A stretch of 64,000 nt of DNA from Xylophilus sp. GW821-FHT01B05 (GCA_038961845.1 CP152408.1:1178001-1242000); one strand, 5' to 3'. Shown: positions 52,675-61,544, counted from the stretch's first letter. Notes: generated by a model not told the origin, from the sequence alone. Made by a program: numbers and translations.

Positions 52675-53886
52675 ATGTCGCGGTCTTCTACGGTTGCGGC
52701 AATCGCCGCGCTGACGGGCGCGCTTGCCCTGAGCCAGTTCTTCCGCAGTTGCCTGGCGGTGATCGCGCCCGAGCTGTCGCAGGATCTGCAGCTCACGCCG
52801 GTGACCTTTGGCGTGCTGTCGTCCGCCTTCTTCCTGTCTTTTGCCGCGGCCCAGTTGCCGGTAGGGCTGGCCTTTGACCGCTGGGGCGTGGGCCGGCCTA
52901 CCGCCGCGCTGTTGGCGCTGGGCGTGGCGGGCGGTCTGTTGTTTGCCTGGGCGCCCAGTGGCCCGGCCGCCATGCTGGCGCAGGCCGCATTGGGCGTGGC
53001 GTGTGCGCCGGTGTTCATGGGGCTGATCCACTACGCATCAGAGCACCTGGGTGAGCTGCGCTTTGTGCGCGTGGTCGGGGTCTCCAACGCCATTGGCATG
53101 GTCGGCGGCTTGTGCGCTGCAGCGCCGCTGGGCTGGGCCGCGCATGCCTTTGGCTGGCGCCCATCCATGCTGGTGGCCACGGCCTGCATGGCCGCTGCCT
53201 GCCTGGCGGTGCGCCGCTGGGTGCGCGACAGCGGCCATGCTGACGCCCGCGCTGAATCGCCCGTGGCCATGCTGCAGGCCTCGGTGGCGCTGCTGAAGAT
53301 CCGCCCGCTCTGGACCTTGATCCCGCTGTGCCTGGCGATGGCGGCGGGCACCAGCTTGCGCACCGCGTGGGGCGGGCCTTACCTGGCGGGCGTGTTTCAG
53401 CTGGATGCGGTGGCGCGCGGCATGGCCATTACCGTGGTGAGCGCGGCGGCAATTGCCGCCGCTTTTTTGCTGCCGATGTTGGCGCGGCGCTGGTCGCTCA
53501 AGACCACGATCCAGGGCTGGACGCTGCTGTCGCTGCTGACGGCCGTGCTGCTGGCGGCCTGGCCGGCGCTGGCGCTGCCGCTGGATCTGGCGCTGCTGTC
53601 CATCATGTGCACGGTGGGCACGCTGCATCCGATTTTGATGGCGCAGGGCCGCGGCATGCTGCCGCCGGCCATGCGCGGGCGCGGCCTGGGGATACTGAAC
53701 AGCTTCGTGTTCCTGGGCTCGGCCCTGGTAGCCACGGGCTTTGGCTGGATCGCCGAATGGGGCCAGCACTACGGGTTGGCACCGGCTGCCACCTTTGGCT
53801 GGATATTCCTGGCCGCGGCCCTGCTGCTGGTCTTTGGCGCCGTGCCTTACGCCTTCAGCCCGGCGCGGCCATCGCCGCCTCAATAG
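52675..53886 (+). CDS. MFS transporter
   Basis: This is a 403-residue major facilitator with about 12 predicted membrane helices. Landmarks are LALSQFFRSCLAVIAPELSQDLQLTP (helix 1), FFLSFAAAQLPVGLAFDRWGVGRPTA (helix 2 and the DRxGxR loop, motif A) and MRGRGLGILNSFVFLGSALVATGFGWIAEWG in the C-terminal half. The substrate is unknown. The ribosome-binding site (GTAGG, 52661-52665) lies inside the right arm of the adjacent repeat element, so the element may influence translation. Confidence 0.9.
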   Translation: MSRSSTVAAIAALTGALALSQFFRSCLAVIAPELSQDLQLTPVTFGVLSSAFFLSFAAAQLPVGLAFDRWGVGRPTAALLALGVAGGLLFAWAPSGPAAMLAQAALGVACAPVFMGLIHYASEHLGELRFVRVVGVSNAIGMVGGLCAAAPLGWAAHAFGWRPSMLVATACMAAACLAVRRWVRDSGHADARAESPVAMLQASVALLKIRPLWTLIPLCLAMAAGTSLRTAWGGPYLAGVFQLDAVARGMAITVVSAAAIAAAFLLPMLARRWSLKTTIQGWTLLSLLTAVLLAAWPALALPLDLALLSIMCTVGTLHPILMAQGRGMLPPAMRGRGLGILNSFVFLGSALVATGFGWIAEWGQHYGLAPAATFGWIFLAAALLLVFGAVPYAFSPARPSPPQ

Positions 53887-53919
53887 GTGGTCCCGGAGCC
53901 AAGTGCCTAAAATCCGTCC

Positions 53920-55380
53920 ATGATCTCCCGCGAACCCACCCTCGAACGCCTTGCCATTGCCCAGCGCCTGTTGCTGGAGCCCTTTGGCCTGGACGAATCC
54001 CACCTGACCCGCGCGCTGAATGAAATCAAGGCGCACAAGGTCGACGATGCGGACCTGTACTTCCAGTACACCCGCAGCGAGGGCTGGAGCCTGGAGGAAG
54101 GCATCGTCAAGACTGGCTCCTTCAGCATCGACCAGGGCGTGGGCGTGCGCGCGGTGAGTGGCGAGAAAACAGCCTTTGCCTATTCCGACGACATCTCCGA
54201 GGCCTCGCTGCTGGATGCGGCCCGTACCGTGCGGTCGATTTCGGCGGCAGCCAAGGCTGGTAAAAAGAAGATTGCTACCAAGAAGATAGCGGGCAGCCGT
54301 TCGCTCTACCCAGAGGTGGACCCGATCGCCTCGCTCGACAGCAATGCCAAGGTGGCCTTGCTGGGCAAGGTCGAGGCCCGCGCCCGCGCCAAGGACCCGC
54401 GCGTGGCGCAGGTCATGGCCGGCCTGGCGGCCGAGTACGACGTAGTGCTGGTGGCGCGCGCCGATGGCACGCTGGCGGCCGATGTGCGGCCGCTGGTGCG
54501 CCTCTCGGTCACGGTGATCGCCGAGCAGAACGGCCGCCGCGAGATCGGCTCGGCCGGCGGCGGCGGGCGCTTTGGCCTGGCCTACTTCGACGACGCGCTG
54601 ATCAACGACTATGTGGACGACGCGGTGCGCCAGGCGCTGGTCAACCTTGAGTCGCGCCCGGCACCCGCCGGCGAGATGACGGTGGTGCTGGGCTCGGGCT
54701 GGCCCGGCATCCTGCTGCACGAGGCCATCGGCCACGGGCTGGAGGGCGACTTCAACCGCAAGGGCTCGAGCGCCTTCAGCGGCCGCATCGGCCAGCGTGT
54801 GGCGGCCAAGGGCGTGACCGTGCTGGACGACGGCACCATCGCCGACCGCCGCGGCTCGCTCAACGTCGATGACGAAGGCAATGCCAGCCAGCGCAACGTG
54901 CTGATCGAGGACGGCATCCTGAAGGGCTACATCCAGGATTCGATGAACGCCCGCCTGATGGGCGTCAAGCCTACTGGCAATGGCCGGCGCGAGAGCTACG
55001 CCCACATCCCCATGCCGCGCATGACCAATACCTACATGCTGGGCGGCGACCGCGACCCGCAAGAGATCATCGCCAGCATCGACAAGGGCCTGTACGCCAC
55101 CAACTTCGGCGGCGGCCAGGTCGACATCACCAGCGGCAAGTTCGTGTTCTCCGCGAGCGAGGCCTACTGGGTCGAGAAGGGCAAGATCCTGTACCCGGTC
55201 AAGGGCGCGACCATCGTTGGCAGCGGCCCCGAGTCGCTGAAGAAGGTCACGCTGATCGGCAACGACATGGCGCTGGACCCAGGCGTTGGCACCTGCGGCA
55301 AGGAAGGCCAGAGCGTGCCGGTGGGTGTCGGCCAGCCGACGCTTCGCATCGAAGGGCTGACAGTAGGCGGCACGGCCTGA
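53920..55380 (+). CDS. tldD: Metalloprotease TldD
   Basis: This is a 486-residue subunit of the TldD/TldE zinc protease, which trims peptides such as microcin B17 precursor and CcdA. The catalytic helix HEAIGHGLEGDFN (HExxxH) and the zinc cysteine region VGTCGKEGQSVPVGVGQPTLRIEGLTVGGTA are intact. The N-terminal block DLYFQYTRSEGWSLEEGIVKTGSFSIDQGVGVRAVSGEKTAFAY matches the family over its whole length. The TldE/PmbA partner is not in the window. Confidence 0.97.
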   Translation: MISREPTLERLAIAQRLLLEPFGLDESHLTRALNEIKAHKVDDADLYFQYTRSEGWSLEEGIVKTGSFSIDQGVGVRAVSGEKTAFAYSDDISEASLLDAARTVRSISAAAKAGKKKIATKKIAGSRSLYPEVDPIASLDSNAKVALLGKVEARARAKDPRVAQVMAGLAAEYDVVLVARADGTLAADVRPLVRLSVTVIAEQNGRREIGSAGGGGRFGLAYFDDALINDYVDDAVRQALVNLESRPAPAGEMTVVLGSGWPGILLHEAIGHGLEGDFNRKGSSAFSGRIGQRVAAKGVTVLDDGTIADRRGSLNVDDEGNASQRNVLIEDGILKGYIQDSMNARLMGVKPTGNGRRESYAHIPMPRMTNTYMLGGDRDPQEIIASIDKGLYATNFGGGQVDITSGKFVFSASEAYWVEKGKILYPVKGATIVGSGPESLKKVTLIGNDMALDPGVGTCGKEGQSVPVGVGQPTLRIEGLTVGGTA

Positions 55381-55483
55381 TACGGCTTCGCAATCAAAGC
55401 GATAACGGCGTTGCTTTGCCTTGCCGTGCTAAAGCACTGTCTGCGGCTTCGCGCCTTGTTCTCACTTTGATTGCAAACCCGTA
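55381..55483. repeat. About 100-bp imperfect palindrome downstream of tldD
   Basis: TACGGCTTCGCAATCAAAG (55381-55399) and CTTTGATTGCAAACCCGTA (55465-55483) are inverted copies with 16 of 19 matches, enclosing smaller inverted words (GTGCTAAAGCAC at 55427-55438). It lies in the 3' region of tldD before the terminator and looks like a dispersed palindromic element. Confidence 0.55.
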
Positions 55484-55508
55484 GAGCGGCAGCAGCTTCT
55501 TCTGCACG

Positions 55509-55536
55509 CGGGCGGCCTTGGCCGCCCGTTTTCTTT
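55509..55536 (+). terminator. Terminator of tldD
   Basis: CGGGCGGCC (55509-55517) and GGCCGCCCG (55520-55528) form a perfect 9-bp stem with a 2-base centre, followed by TTTTCTTT. It ends two bases before the stop of the convergent gene. Confidence 0.9.
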
Positions 55537-55537
55537 G

Positions 55538-57379
55538 TCAGGCGCCGAAGCGCAGTTGCACGCTGCTGCCGGTGTAGGTCACGGTCGCCGGCACGTTGCC
55601 GCCGACCTGGACCGAGGCAAAGCCGCCAATGATGCTGCCGGCATTCAGCACCGTGAGGGTCTGGCCGGCGCTGGGCTGGTAGCCGCTGGCAAAGCTGACC
55701 TTGAGCGTGCCGTTCAGGTAGGCGTTGCCCGCCACCACCATGCTGCCGCCGTTGCTGCCCAGCACCAGGTTCAGCGCGCCGTTGGCAAGCTGGGTGTACT
55801 GGCCGGCCAGTGCCAGCGCGGTGCTGGAGGCGGTCTGCACCGCGCCGCCCGACACATAGACATCGCCCTTACCAAAGGCATTGGCAGAGCCCGCCACCAG
55901 GCTGCCGGCCTGCACCTCGGTGCCGCCGCTGTAGCTGTTGGCGCCGGCCAGCGTGAGCGTGCCCGTGCCCTGCTTGGTCAGCTTGCCGGCGCCGGCAATG
56001 CTGTTGCGCCAGGTGTCGCTGGCGTTGAAGCCGCCCTTGCTCGCGTCCATGGCCACCGTGGCATCACCGTTGAAGGCGCCATAGCCGTCGGCGGCGGCCA
56101 CCAGGTTCAACCGGCCCCAGCCTTCGCTGTCGCCCAGCACCGGGAAACCTGATGTCAGCCCGGTCGTCTTGAGCACCACACGGCGCTGCGATGCGTCGAG
56201 GTAGGGCAGGCGGGTTTCCAGCAGCACTTCGGCGCCCTTGGGCACGGCCGGCGCAACCGTGGTTGAGGCAATCGCCGGGAAGCCGTAGCTCAGCCGCTGC
56301 AGGAAGAGCGCGCGGTTGGCGCTGGCGTCGGCCCAGGCGTCGGTCGCGGTGGTGGCGCTGTGGGCATAGGTGAACAGGCTGTTGGCGTCGGTGCCGGTTT
56401 GCGCCTGCAGGTAGCTTTGCGCTTGCGCATAGGCGGCGGCCTTGGCCGTGGCGTTGGCGCTGTCGTTCAGGATGGCCGCGGCCAGCGCGGTGCTGAGCAT
56501 GCGCCCGCCGATCACGTCGGTGGGCGAGTGCATGCCGGCAATGATGCGGTTCTGGCCCAACTGCGAGGCGCGCGTCAGCATCTCCTGGTAGCGCTGCGGC
56601 ACGGCGTAGGCCAGCGCGAAGGACGCCAGGTAGCCGGCATTGGTGTGGCCGCTGGGGAAGCCGCCGTCGGTCGCGGGCGTGGCGCTGATGGCCGGGCGCA
56701 GCGTGGGGATCACGATGCTGGTGTCGTTCAGCCAGCGGAACGGGCGCATGTACTGGTAGAAGGTCTTGCCCGGCGTGGTGGACGAGTAGTTGCCGCGCAA
56801 GGTGTTGATCAGCGTGACCACGTTGCCCAATGACGAGCCGGTGTCACCAGCGCCGTTGCCGCCGTCGCTGTAGAGCACGCTGGTGGCATCGGCCGCCACG
56901 CTGGTGATGGTGGTCGTGGCGCCCGAGCCCGCCAGGTAGGCCGGCAGCAGCGGGCCCAGGCCGCTCAGCACGCTGTAGTTCTGGCTGCGGCGGTCGTCCA
57001 GGTAGGCGGCGTCTTGTTCGGCCTGGGTGCGGCTGGCGGCAATGGCCTGGTTCTGCTGGATGTTGGCGCTGAGGATGGGCGCGCCGATGGTGGTGGCGGT
57101 GCCGTTGTTCCAACTGCTGCCCGGCGTCCACAGGGTCAGGAAGTCCGACAGCAGGCGCAGCCCGGCATTGCTGCTGACGGTGGTGTTGGCGCTCACGCTG
57201 GTCTGGTAGGTGTCGACGAAGGCGGTGCCGCTGGGGACCGGTGCCGTGTCCACTGCGCCCAGGCCGGCGGGCGCCGCGGGTACGGCCGGTGCACCGTCGC
57301 CGCCTCCGCAGGCGGACAGGGCCAGGGCCGACAGCAGGGCCAGGACGAGGGGGCGGCGGGCGAAGGTAGGAGCGGGCAT
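55538..57379 (-). CDS. PAP2-type acid phosphatase lipoprotein with autotransporter-associated repeat
   Basis: This is a 613-residue exported protein with a lipoprotein-like signal (LLSALALSACGGG). Residues ~60-330 form a vanadium haloperoxidase/PAP2-like domain with the phosphatase motifs GGFPSGHTNAGY and IIAGMHSPTDVIGGR. The C-terminal part has one autotransporter-associated beta strand repeat (LTKQGTGTLTLAGANSYSGGTEVQAGSLV) and further beta-rich sequence to the end, but no outer-membrane barrel. It probably acts as a surface or periplasmic acid phosphatase. The fusion is unusual but known among proteobacterial acid phosphatases. Confidence 0.86.
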   Translation of the reverse strand: MPAPTFARRPLVLALLSALALSACGGGDGAPAVPAAPAGLGAVDTAPVPSGTAFVDTYQTSVSANTTVSSNAGLRLLSDFLTLWTPGSSWNNGTATTIGAPILSANIQQNQAIAASRTQAEQDAAYLDDRRSQNYSVLSGLGPLLPAYLAGSGATTTITSVAADATSVLYSDGGNGAGDTGSSLGNVVTLINTLRGNYSSTTPGKTFYQYMRPFRWLNDTSIVIPTLRPAISATPATDGGFPSGHTNAGYLASFALAYAVPQRYQEMLTRASQLGQNRIIAGMHSPTDVIGGRMLSTALAAAILNDSANATAKAAAYAQAQSYLQAQTGTDANSLFTYAHSATTATDAWADASANRALFLQRLSYGFPAIASTTVAPAVPKGAEVLLETRLPYLDASQRRVVLKTTGLTSGFPVLGDSEGWGRLNLVAAADGYGAFNGDATVAMDASKGGFNASDTWRNSIAGAGKLTKQGTGTLTLAGANSYSGGTEVQAGSLVAGSANAFGKGDVYVSGGAVQTASSTALALAGQYTQLANGALNLVLGSNGGSMVVAGNAYLNGTLKVSFASGYQPSAGQTLTVLNAGSIIGGFASVQVGGNVPATVTYTGSSVQLRFGA

Positions 57380-57464
57380 GGGGGCGTCGGGTAGATCGAG
57401 GGAGCTGCTGCTGGCATACGCCGGCGCAACCGCCGAAATCTAGGGGGCGCCTGTGACATCTCCA

Positions 57465-57491
57465 TGAAAAAAGCCCGGCGGTGCCGGGCTT
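57465..57491 (-). terminator. Terminator of the membrane protein gene
   Basis: On the minus strand, AAGCCCGGC (57483-57491) pairs with GCCGGGCTT (57471-57479), followed by a T-run (57465-57470). It starts 19 bases after the stop codon. Confidence 0.88.
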
Positions 57492-57509
57492 CACTGGTGC
57501 GGGGTGCGC

Positions 57510-58574
57510 TCAGCGCAGGTTTGAGCCGTGAGCCGGTGTATAGCCCGTCGTGGACACCGTGTCCGGCAGCGGGTTGCGCAAGGTCAGCAGCCTTCCATGC
57601 TGGCGGCGGAAGCCGGCAGCACCGGCACCGGCGGCCACGATGGCGCTGATCAGCAGCACCAGCAGCGTGCCCCATGAGCCCTTGGCCACATTCGAGGCCG
57701 CCGTGGCGCCGGCTTCGCGGGCGGTTTGCTCGGCCTGGGCCTTGGCGTCGGCGATCTTGGCGGCGGCCTGGTTGTAGGTTTGCTCGTAGTTGTCGGCGAT
57801 CTGCTGGGCCTCGTCGCGCGTCTTGCCGGTGCGGGCCGCGATGATGTTGACCAGTGCGTCCTTGTCGGCGGCGTTCAGCGTGTTGCTGCCGCGCTGCAGC
57901 ACGCCGCTCAGCCAGTCCTTGGCGTCGGTGTCGGCGGATTGCGGGTTGGCGGCGGTGCTGGCGGCCTGGGCCTGGCCCGAGTCCACGGCGTCCTGGGCCT
58001 GCGACTTCAGGTTCTCGGGCTGCAGCTCGACCTTGCCGGTCTGGCGCAGCAGCGTGTCCAGCTGCGACTGCAGGCTGCCCGCATCCAGCGAGATGCCGGC
58101 CTGGTTCAGCTGGCCCTTGATGGCATCGCCAATGGCCGGCCCGGCGGCAGACGCGCCGGCGCTGGCCACCGACCCGGCCACGTTCAGGCCGGTCTTGGCG
58201 GCGCTGCCGGCCAGGCTCAGTGCGCCGCCGGTGGCGCTCACCAGCAGGTAGACCGTGGCGAGCGTGGTCAGCGCCCAGGCCAGCAGGCCGTGCAGCGCGC
58301 CTGAGCGGCGTGACAGATAGCCCGCAACAAAGCCACCGATGGCAATCGCCACCAGCGTCGTGAGGCCGGCCCAGATGCCGGCCCCGACGCCAAAGTTGCT
58401 GAAGGGGTTGCGGTCACCGATGGGATCGATGGCCGAGGCACCGATGGCTGCGCCCAGCACCGACAGCACCAGGTAGGCGATCAGGGATAGCACCAGCCCG
58501 GCAAAGACCGCGCCCCAGGAAACGGTGGCGGTCCAGGACGTTGGCTCGTCGGCGTACGCAGCAGTGGTGGTCAT
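57510..58574 (-). CDS. Membrane protein with YrzE-like helices and a helical middle domain
   Basis: This is a 354-residue protein. Helices at ~12-40 (VSWGAVFAGLVLSLIAYLVLSVLGAAIG), ~65-85 (WAGLTTLVAIAIGGFVAGYLS) and ~90-115 are followed by a long Ala/Gln/Asp-rich soluble region (residues ~130-300, containing ADKDALVNIIAARTGKTRDEAQQIADNYEQTY). One last helix is GTLLVLLISAIVAAGAGAAGF. The soluble part resembles stress-related amphipathic helix proteins. Function unknown. ATG 58574 (MTTTAAYADE) is preferred over upstream starts. Confidence 0.78.
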   Translation of the reverse strand: MTTTAAYADEPTSWTATVSWGAVFAGLVLSLIAYLVLSVLGAAIGASAIDPIGDRNPFSNFGVGAGIWAGLTTLVAIAIGGFVAGYLSRRSGALHGLLAWALTTLATVYLLVSATGGALSLAGSAAKTGLNVAGSVASAGASAAGPAIGDAIKGQLNQAGISLDAGSLQSQLDTLLRQTGKVELQPENLKSQAQDAVDSGQAQAASTAANPQSADTDAKDWLSGVLQRGSNTLNAADKDALVNIIAARTGKTRDEAQQIADNYEQTYNQAAAKIADAKAQAEQTAREAGATAASNVAKGSWGTLLVLLISAIVAAGAGAAGFRRQHGRLLTLRNPLPDTVSTTGYTPAHGSNLR

Positions 58575-58778
58575 AGCGGCTCCAATGGATGAATGGATGA
58601 AATGGTCGCCGCCGGTGCTGGCGCATTCCGGCTTCTCCTGGGCGACTGCGGGTGAAGTTAGAAAAAAATAGCCAGCGCTGGCGTCGTCGTCGCAGCCGGC
58701 CCGCCGTAGGACCGCTTCGACACTGGCTGAGGGCCGGTTTCCCGTGCGGCGCCCGATCTGTGCTAGATTGCGCACCTT

Positions 58779-58850
58779 ATGTCTCTGCGCGCCGCTTTTT
58801 ACTTTTACTTTTGGTTCTCTGTCCCAGGCGGACGAGAGGCGAGCGCGTAA
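58779..58850 (+). CDS. Aromatic-rich leader peptide of the DAHP synthase gene
   Basis: This 23-codon frame begins ATG TCT CTG CGC and has seven consecutive aromatic codons, FYFYFWF (58797-58817), before stop TAA. Leader peptides rich in the end-product amino acid are the hallmark of transcription attenuation, as in pheA and trp operons. A terminator follows 24 bases after the stop (58874-58909), and DAHP synthase starts at 58976. The run of Phe, Tyr and Trp codons would sense all three aromatic amino acids. No clear ribosome-binding site is seen before the ATG. Confidence 0.85.
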   Translation: MSLRAAFYFYFWFSVPGGREASA

Positions 58851-58873
58851 GCACCCGACACACCTCCCGAACT

Positions 58874-58909
58874 AAACCGCCGCAGCTGCAAAGCCCGGCG
58901 GTTTTTTTT
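58874..58909 (+). terminator. Attenuator terminator before the DAHP synthase gene
   Basis: AAACCGCCG (58874-58882) and CGGCGGTTT (58896-58904) form a 9-bp stem followed by a T8 run (58902-58909). GGCGG at 58827-58831, inside the leader peptide frame, could pair with CCGCC (58877-58881) in an alternative structure. That would allow readthrough when ribosomes stall on the aromatic codons. This pairing is inference. Confidence 0.85.
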
Positions 58910-58975
58910 GGCCCCGACATTCCCAGTCCCCCGATCCACCCGCCTTTCCCACGATTGTTCCGAAGGAGCCTCCCG

Positions 58976-60109
58976 ATGAATGCAGCCGTATCCCAGCCCC
59001 AGGCCTCGACCAGCGAGCCTTGGTATGCGCACGTCGACAAAACCAGCCGAACCGACGACGAACGCATCAAGGACATCACCGTGCTCCCGCCTCCAGAACA
59101 TCTGATCCGCTTCTTCCCGATCCAGGGAACGCCGGTGGAATCGCTCATCAGCAACACCCGCCGCAACATCCACAACATCATGGCCGGCACCGACGACCGG
59201 CTGCTGGTGGTGATCGGGCCCTGCTCCATCCATGATCCGGCCGCCGCCGTGGAATACGCGCGCCGCCTGAAGGTCGAGCGCGACAAGCACGCCGGCACGC
59301 TGGAGATCGTGATGCGCGTGTACTTCGAGAAGCCGCGCACCACCGTCGGCTGGAAGGGCCTGATCAATGACCCCTACCTGGACGAGAGCTACCGCATCGA
59401 TGAAGGCCTGCGCATGGCGCGCCAGCTGCTGATCGACATCAACCGCGCCGGCCTGCCCGCGGGCAGCGAGTTCCTGGACGTGATCTCGCCCCAGTACATC
59501 GGCGACCTGATCGCCTGGGGCGCCATCGGCGCGCGCACCACCGAGAGCCAGGTGCACCGCGAACTGGCCTCGGGTATCAGCGCGCCGATCGGCTTCAAGA
59601 ACGGCACCGACGGCAACATTCGTATCGCCACCGACGCCATCCAGGCGGCCGCGCGCGGCCACCACTTTCTGTCGGTGCACAAGAACGGCCAGGTCGCCAT
59701 CGTGCAGACCGAGGGCAACCAGGACTGCCACGTCATCCTGCGCGGCGGCAAGGCGCCCAACTACGACGCGGCCAGCGTCGCCTCGGCCTGCGCCGACCTG
59801 GAAAAGGCCGGCCTGCCGCCCACGCTGATGGTCGACTGCAGCCATGCCAACAGCAGCAAGCAGCACGAGCGCCAGAAGGTGGTCGCCGCCGACATCGCCG
59901 CGCAGATCGCCGGCGGCTCGCGCAGCGTGTTCGGCGTGATGGTGGAAAGCCACCTGCAGGCCGGTGCGCAGAAGTTCACGCCCGGCAAGGACGATGCCGG
60001 CGCGCTGGAATACGGCAAGAGCATCACCGACGCCTGCATCGGCTGGGACGACTCGGTCGAAACCCTGGCCCTGCTGGCTGATGCCGTGGCCCAGCGGCGC
60101 AAGGCCTGA
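58976..60109 (+). CDS. aroG: 3-deoxy-7-phosphoheptulonate (DAHP) synthase, class I
   Basis: This 377-residue enzyme joins phosphoenolpyruvate and erythrose 4-phosphate at the entry of the shikimate pathway. Landmarks are VVIGPCSIHDPAAAVEYARRL (metal-binding Cys), the substrate block RVYFEKPRTTVGWKGLINDPYLD, IGARTTESQVHRELASG, GFKNGTDGN, HVILRGGKAPNY and MVDCSHANSSKQH. The length fits the feedback-regulated AroF/AroG/AroH group; which amino acid inhibits it cannot be told, so the symbol is tentative. ATG 58976 has GGAG at 58965-58968. It is controlled by the leader peptide and attenuator upstream. Confidence 0.95.
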   Translation: MNAAVSQPQASTSEPWYAHVDKTSRTDDERIKDITVLPPPEHLIRFFPIQGTPVESLISNTRRNIHNIMAGTDDRLLVVIGPCSIHDPAAAVEYARRLKVERDKHAGTLEIVMRVYFEKPRTTVGWKGLINDPYLDESYRIDEGLRMARQLLIDINRAGLPAGSEFLDVISPQYIGDLIAWGAIGARTTESQVHRELASGISAPIGFKNGTDGNIRIATDAIQAAARGHHFLSVHKNGQVAIVQTEGNQDCHVILRGGKAPNYDAASVASACADLEKAGLPPTLMVDCSHANSSKQHERQKVVAADIAAQIAGGSRSVFGVMVESHLQAGAQKFTPGKDDAGALEYGKSITDACIGWDDSVETLALLADAVAQRRKA

Positions 60110-60112
60110 AAA

Positions 60113-60178
60113 AGGAATTTTGAAGAAAAGTGGCTAAAGCCCAGGTGTATCCTGGGTTTCTAGCTATCTATTTTGAAG
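60113..60178. repeat. Dispersed CCCAGG hairpin repeat, copy between DAHP synthase and mpl
   Basis: AAAGCCCAGG (60136-60145) pairs with CCTGGGTTTC (60151-60160), followed by TAGCTATCTATTTTG. It lies between convergent genes and overlaps the end of mpl. Confidence 0.65.
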
Positions 60179-61544
60179 CGAGTGCCGCCAGCAGCCTGGC
60201 GTGCACGCCGCCAAAGCCGCCGTTGCTCATGCACACCACGTGGTCGCCGGGGCGCGCTGCGGCCAGCACCTGGGCCAGCAGCGTGTCGATATTGCCGGCG
60301 ACCTGCGCGCGCGCGCCCATGGGCGCCAGCGCGGCGGCCACATCCCAGTCCAGTCCGGCGACGTGGCAGAAAGCCAGATCGGCCGCTTCCAGGCTCCAGG
60401 GCAATTGCGCCGCCATGGCGCCCAGCTTCATGGTGTTGCTGCGCGGCTCGAACACCGCCAGGATGCGCTCGCCCTGCGGCAGGCGCCGGCGCAGGCCGTC
60501 CAGCGTGGTGTGGATGGCGGTCGGGTGGTGGGCAAAGTCGTCGTAGACGGTGACGCCACCAGCCGTGCCGCGCACCTCCATGCGGCGCTTGACGTTGGCA
60601 AAGCCGGCCAGCGCAGCGGCCACATCGGCCGGCGCCACGCCCAGGTGCTCGGCCGCGGCGATGGCGGCCAGTGCGTTGTGCTGGTTGTGCACGCCGCCGA
60701 GCGCCCATTCGACCCGGCCCACGCGCTGGCCTGCGCGCAGCACGTCGAATGCGTGCGGCTCGCCATCTGCGCTGAAATCGCTGTCTTTTGCGCCAAAATT
60801 GCGCACTTCGCTCCAGCAGCCCTGGCGCAGCACGCGCTGCAGGCTGTCTTCGGTGGCGTTCACCACGATGCGGCCGGTGGCGGGTACGGTGCGTACCAGG
60901 TGGTGGAATTGCCGCTCGATCGCTGCAAGATCATCAAAGATGTCGGCGTGATCGAACTCCAGGTTGTTCAGGATCGCGGTGCGCGGCCGGTAGTGCACGA
61001 ACTTGCTGCGCTTGTCGAAGAAGGCGGTGTCGTACTCGTCTGCTTCGATCACAAAGGGCGCATCAGCCGGCCCGAGCCGGGCAGAAATGCCAAAGTTCTG
61101 TGGCACGCCGCCCACCAAGAAACCCGGCTGGCGCCCAGTGGCTTCCAGCACCCAGGCCAGCATCGAGGTGGTGGTGGTCTTGCCATGCGTGCCTGCCACC
61201 GCCAGCACATGGCGGCCCTGCAGCACCTCTTCGGCCAGCCACTGCGGGCCGCTGGTGTAGCGGGCGCCGGTGTCGAGGATGGCTTCCATCAGCGGGAATT
61301 TAGGCGTGCCGTCGGCCAGGCGCGCCCGGCTCACCACGTTGCCGACCACGAACACATCGGGCGCCAGCGCCAGTTGCTCGGCACCAAAACCTTCGACCAG
61401 ATCGATGCCCAGTGCGCGCAGTTGGTCGCTCATGGGCGGGTAGACGCCGGCGTCGCAGCCGGTGACGCGGTGGCCCGCCTCGCGTGCCAAAGCCGCCAGG
61501 CCGCCCATGAAGGTGCCGCAGATGCCGAGAATGTGGATGTGCAT
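60168..61544 (-). CDS. mpl: UDP-N-acetylmuramate:L-alanyl-gamma-D-glutamyl-meso-diaminopimelate ligase
   Basis: This is a 458-residue Mur-ligase-family enzyme that recycles the cell-wall tripeptide by joining it to UDP-MurNAc. The N-terminal domain starts HIHILGICGTFMGGLAALAREAGHRVTGCD. The ATP-binding P-loop is VAGTHGKTTTTSMLAW. The central domain has FVIEADEYDTAFFDKRSKFVHYRP and NNLEFDHADIF; the C-terminal domain has VYDDFAHHPTAIHTTLDGLRR and FEPRSNTMKLG. These are diagnostic of Mpl as opposed to MurC. Confidence 0.96.
   Translation of the reverse strand: MHIHILGICGTFMGGLAALAREAGHRVTGCDAGVYPPMSDQLRALGIDLVEGFGAEQLALAPDVFVVGNVVSRARLADGTPKFPLMEAILDTGARYTSGPQWLAEEVLQGRHVLAVAGTHGKTTTTSMLAWVLEATGRQPGFLVGGVPQNFGISARLGPADAPFVIEADEYDTAFFDKRSKFVHYRPRTAILNNLEFDHADIFDDLAAIERQFHHLVRTVPATGRIVVNATEDSLQRVLRQGCWSEVRNFGAKDSDFSADGEPHAFDVLRAGQRVGRVEWALGGVHNQHNALAAIAAAEHLGVAPADVAAALAGFANVKRRMEVRGTAGGVTVYDDFAHHPTAIHTTLDGLRRRLPQGERILAVFEPRSNTMKLGAMAAQLPWSLEAADLAFCHVAGLDWDVAAALAPMGARAQVAGNIDTLLAQVLAAARPGDHVVCMSNGGFGGVHARLLAALASK

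Noticed and set aside
58715..58770. Promoter for the DAHP synthase leader (TTCGAC and TAGATT words)
   Set aside because: No -35/-10 pair with acceptable spacing could be found by eye; TAGATT at 58764-58769 may be a -10, but this is too weak to annotate.
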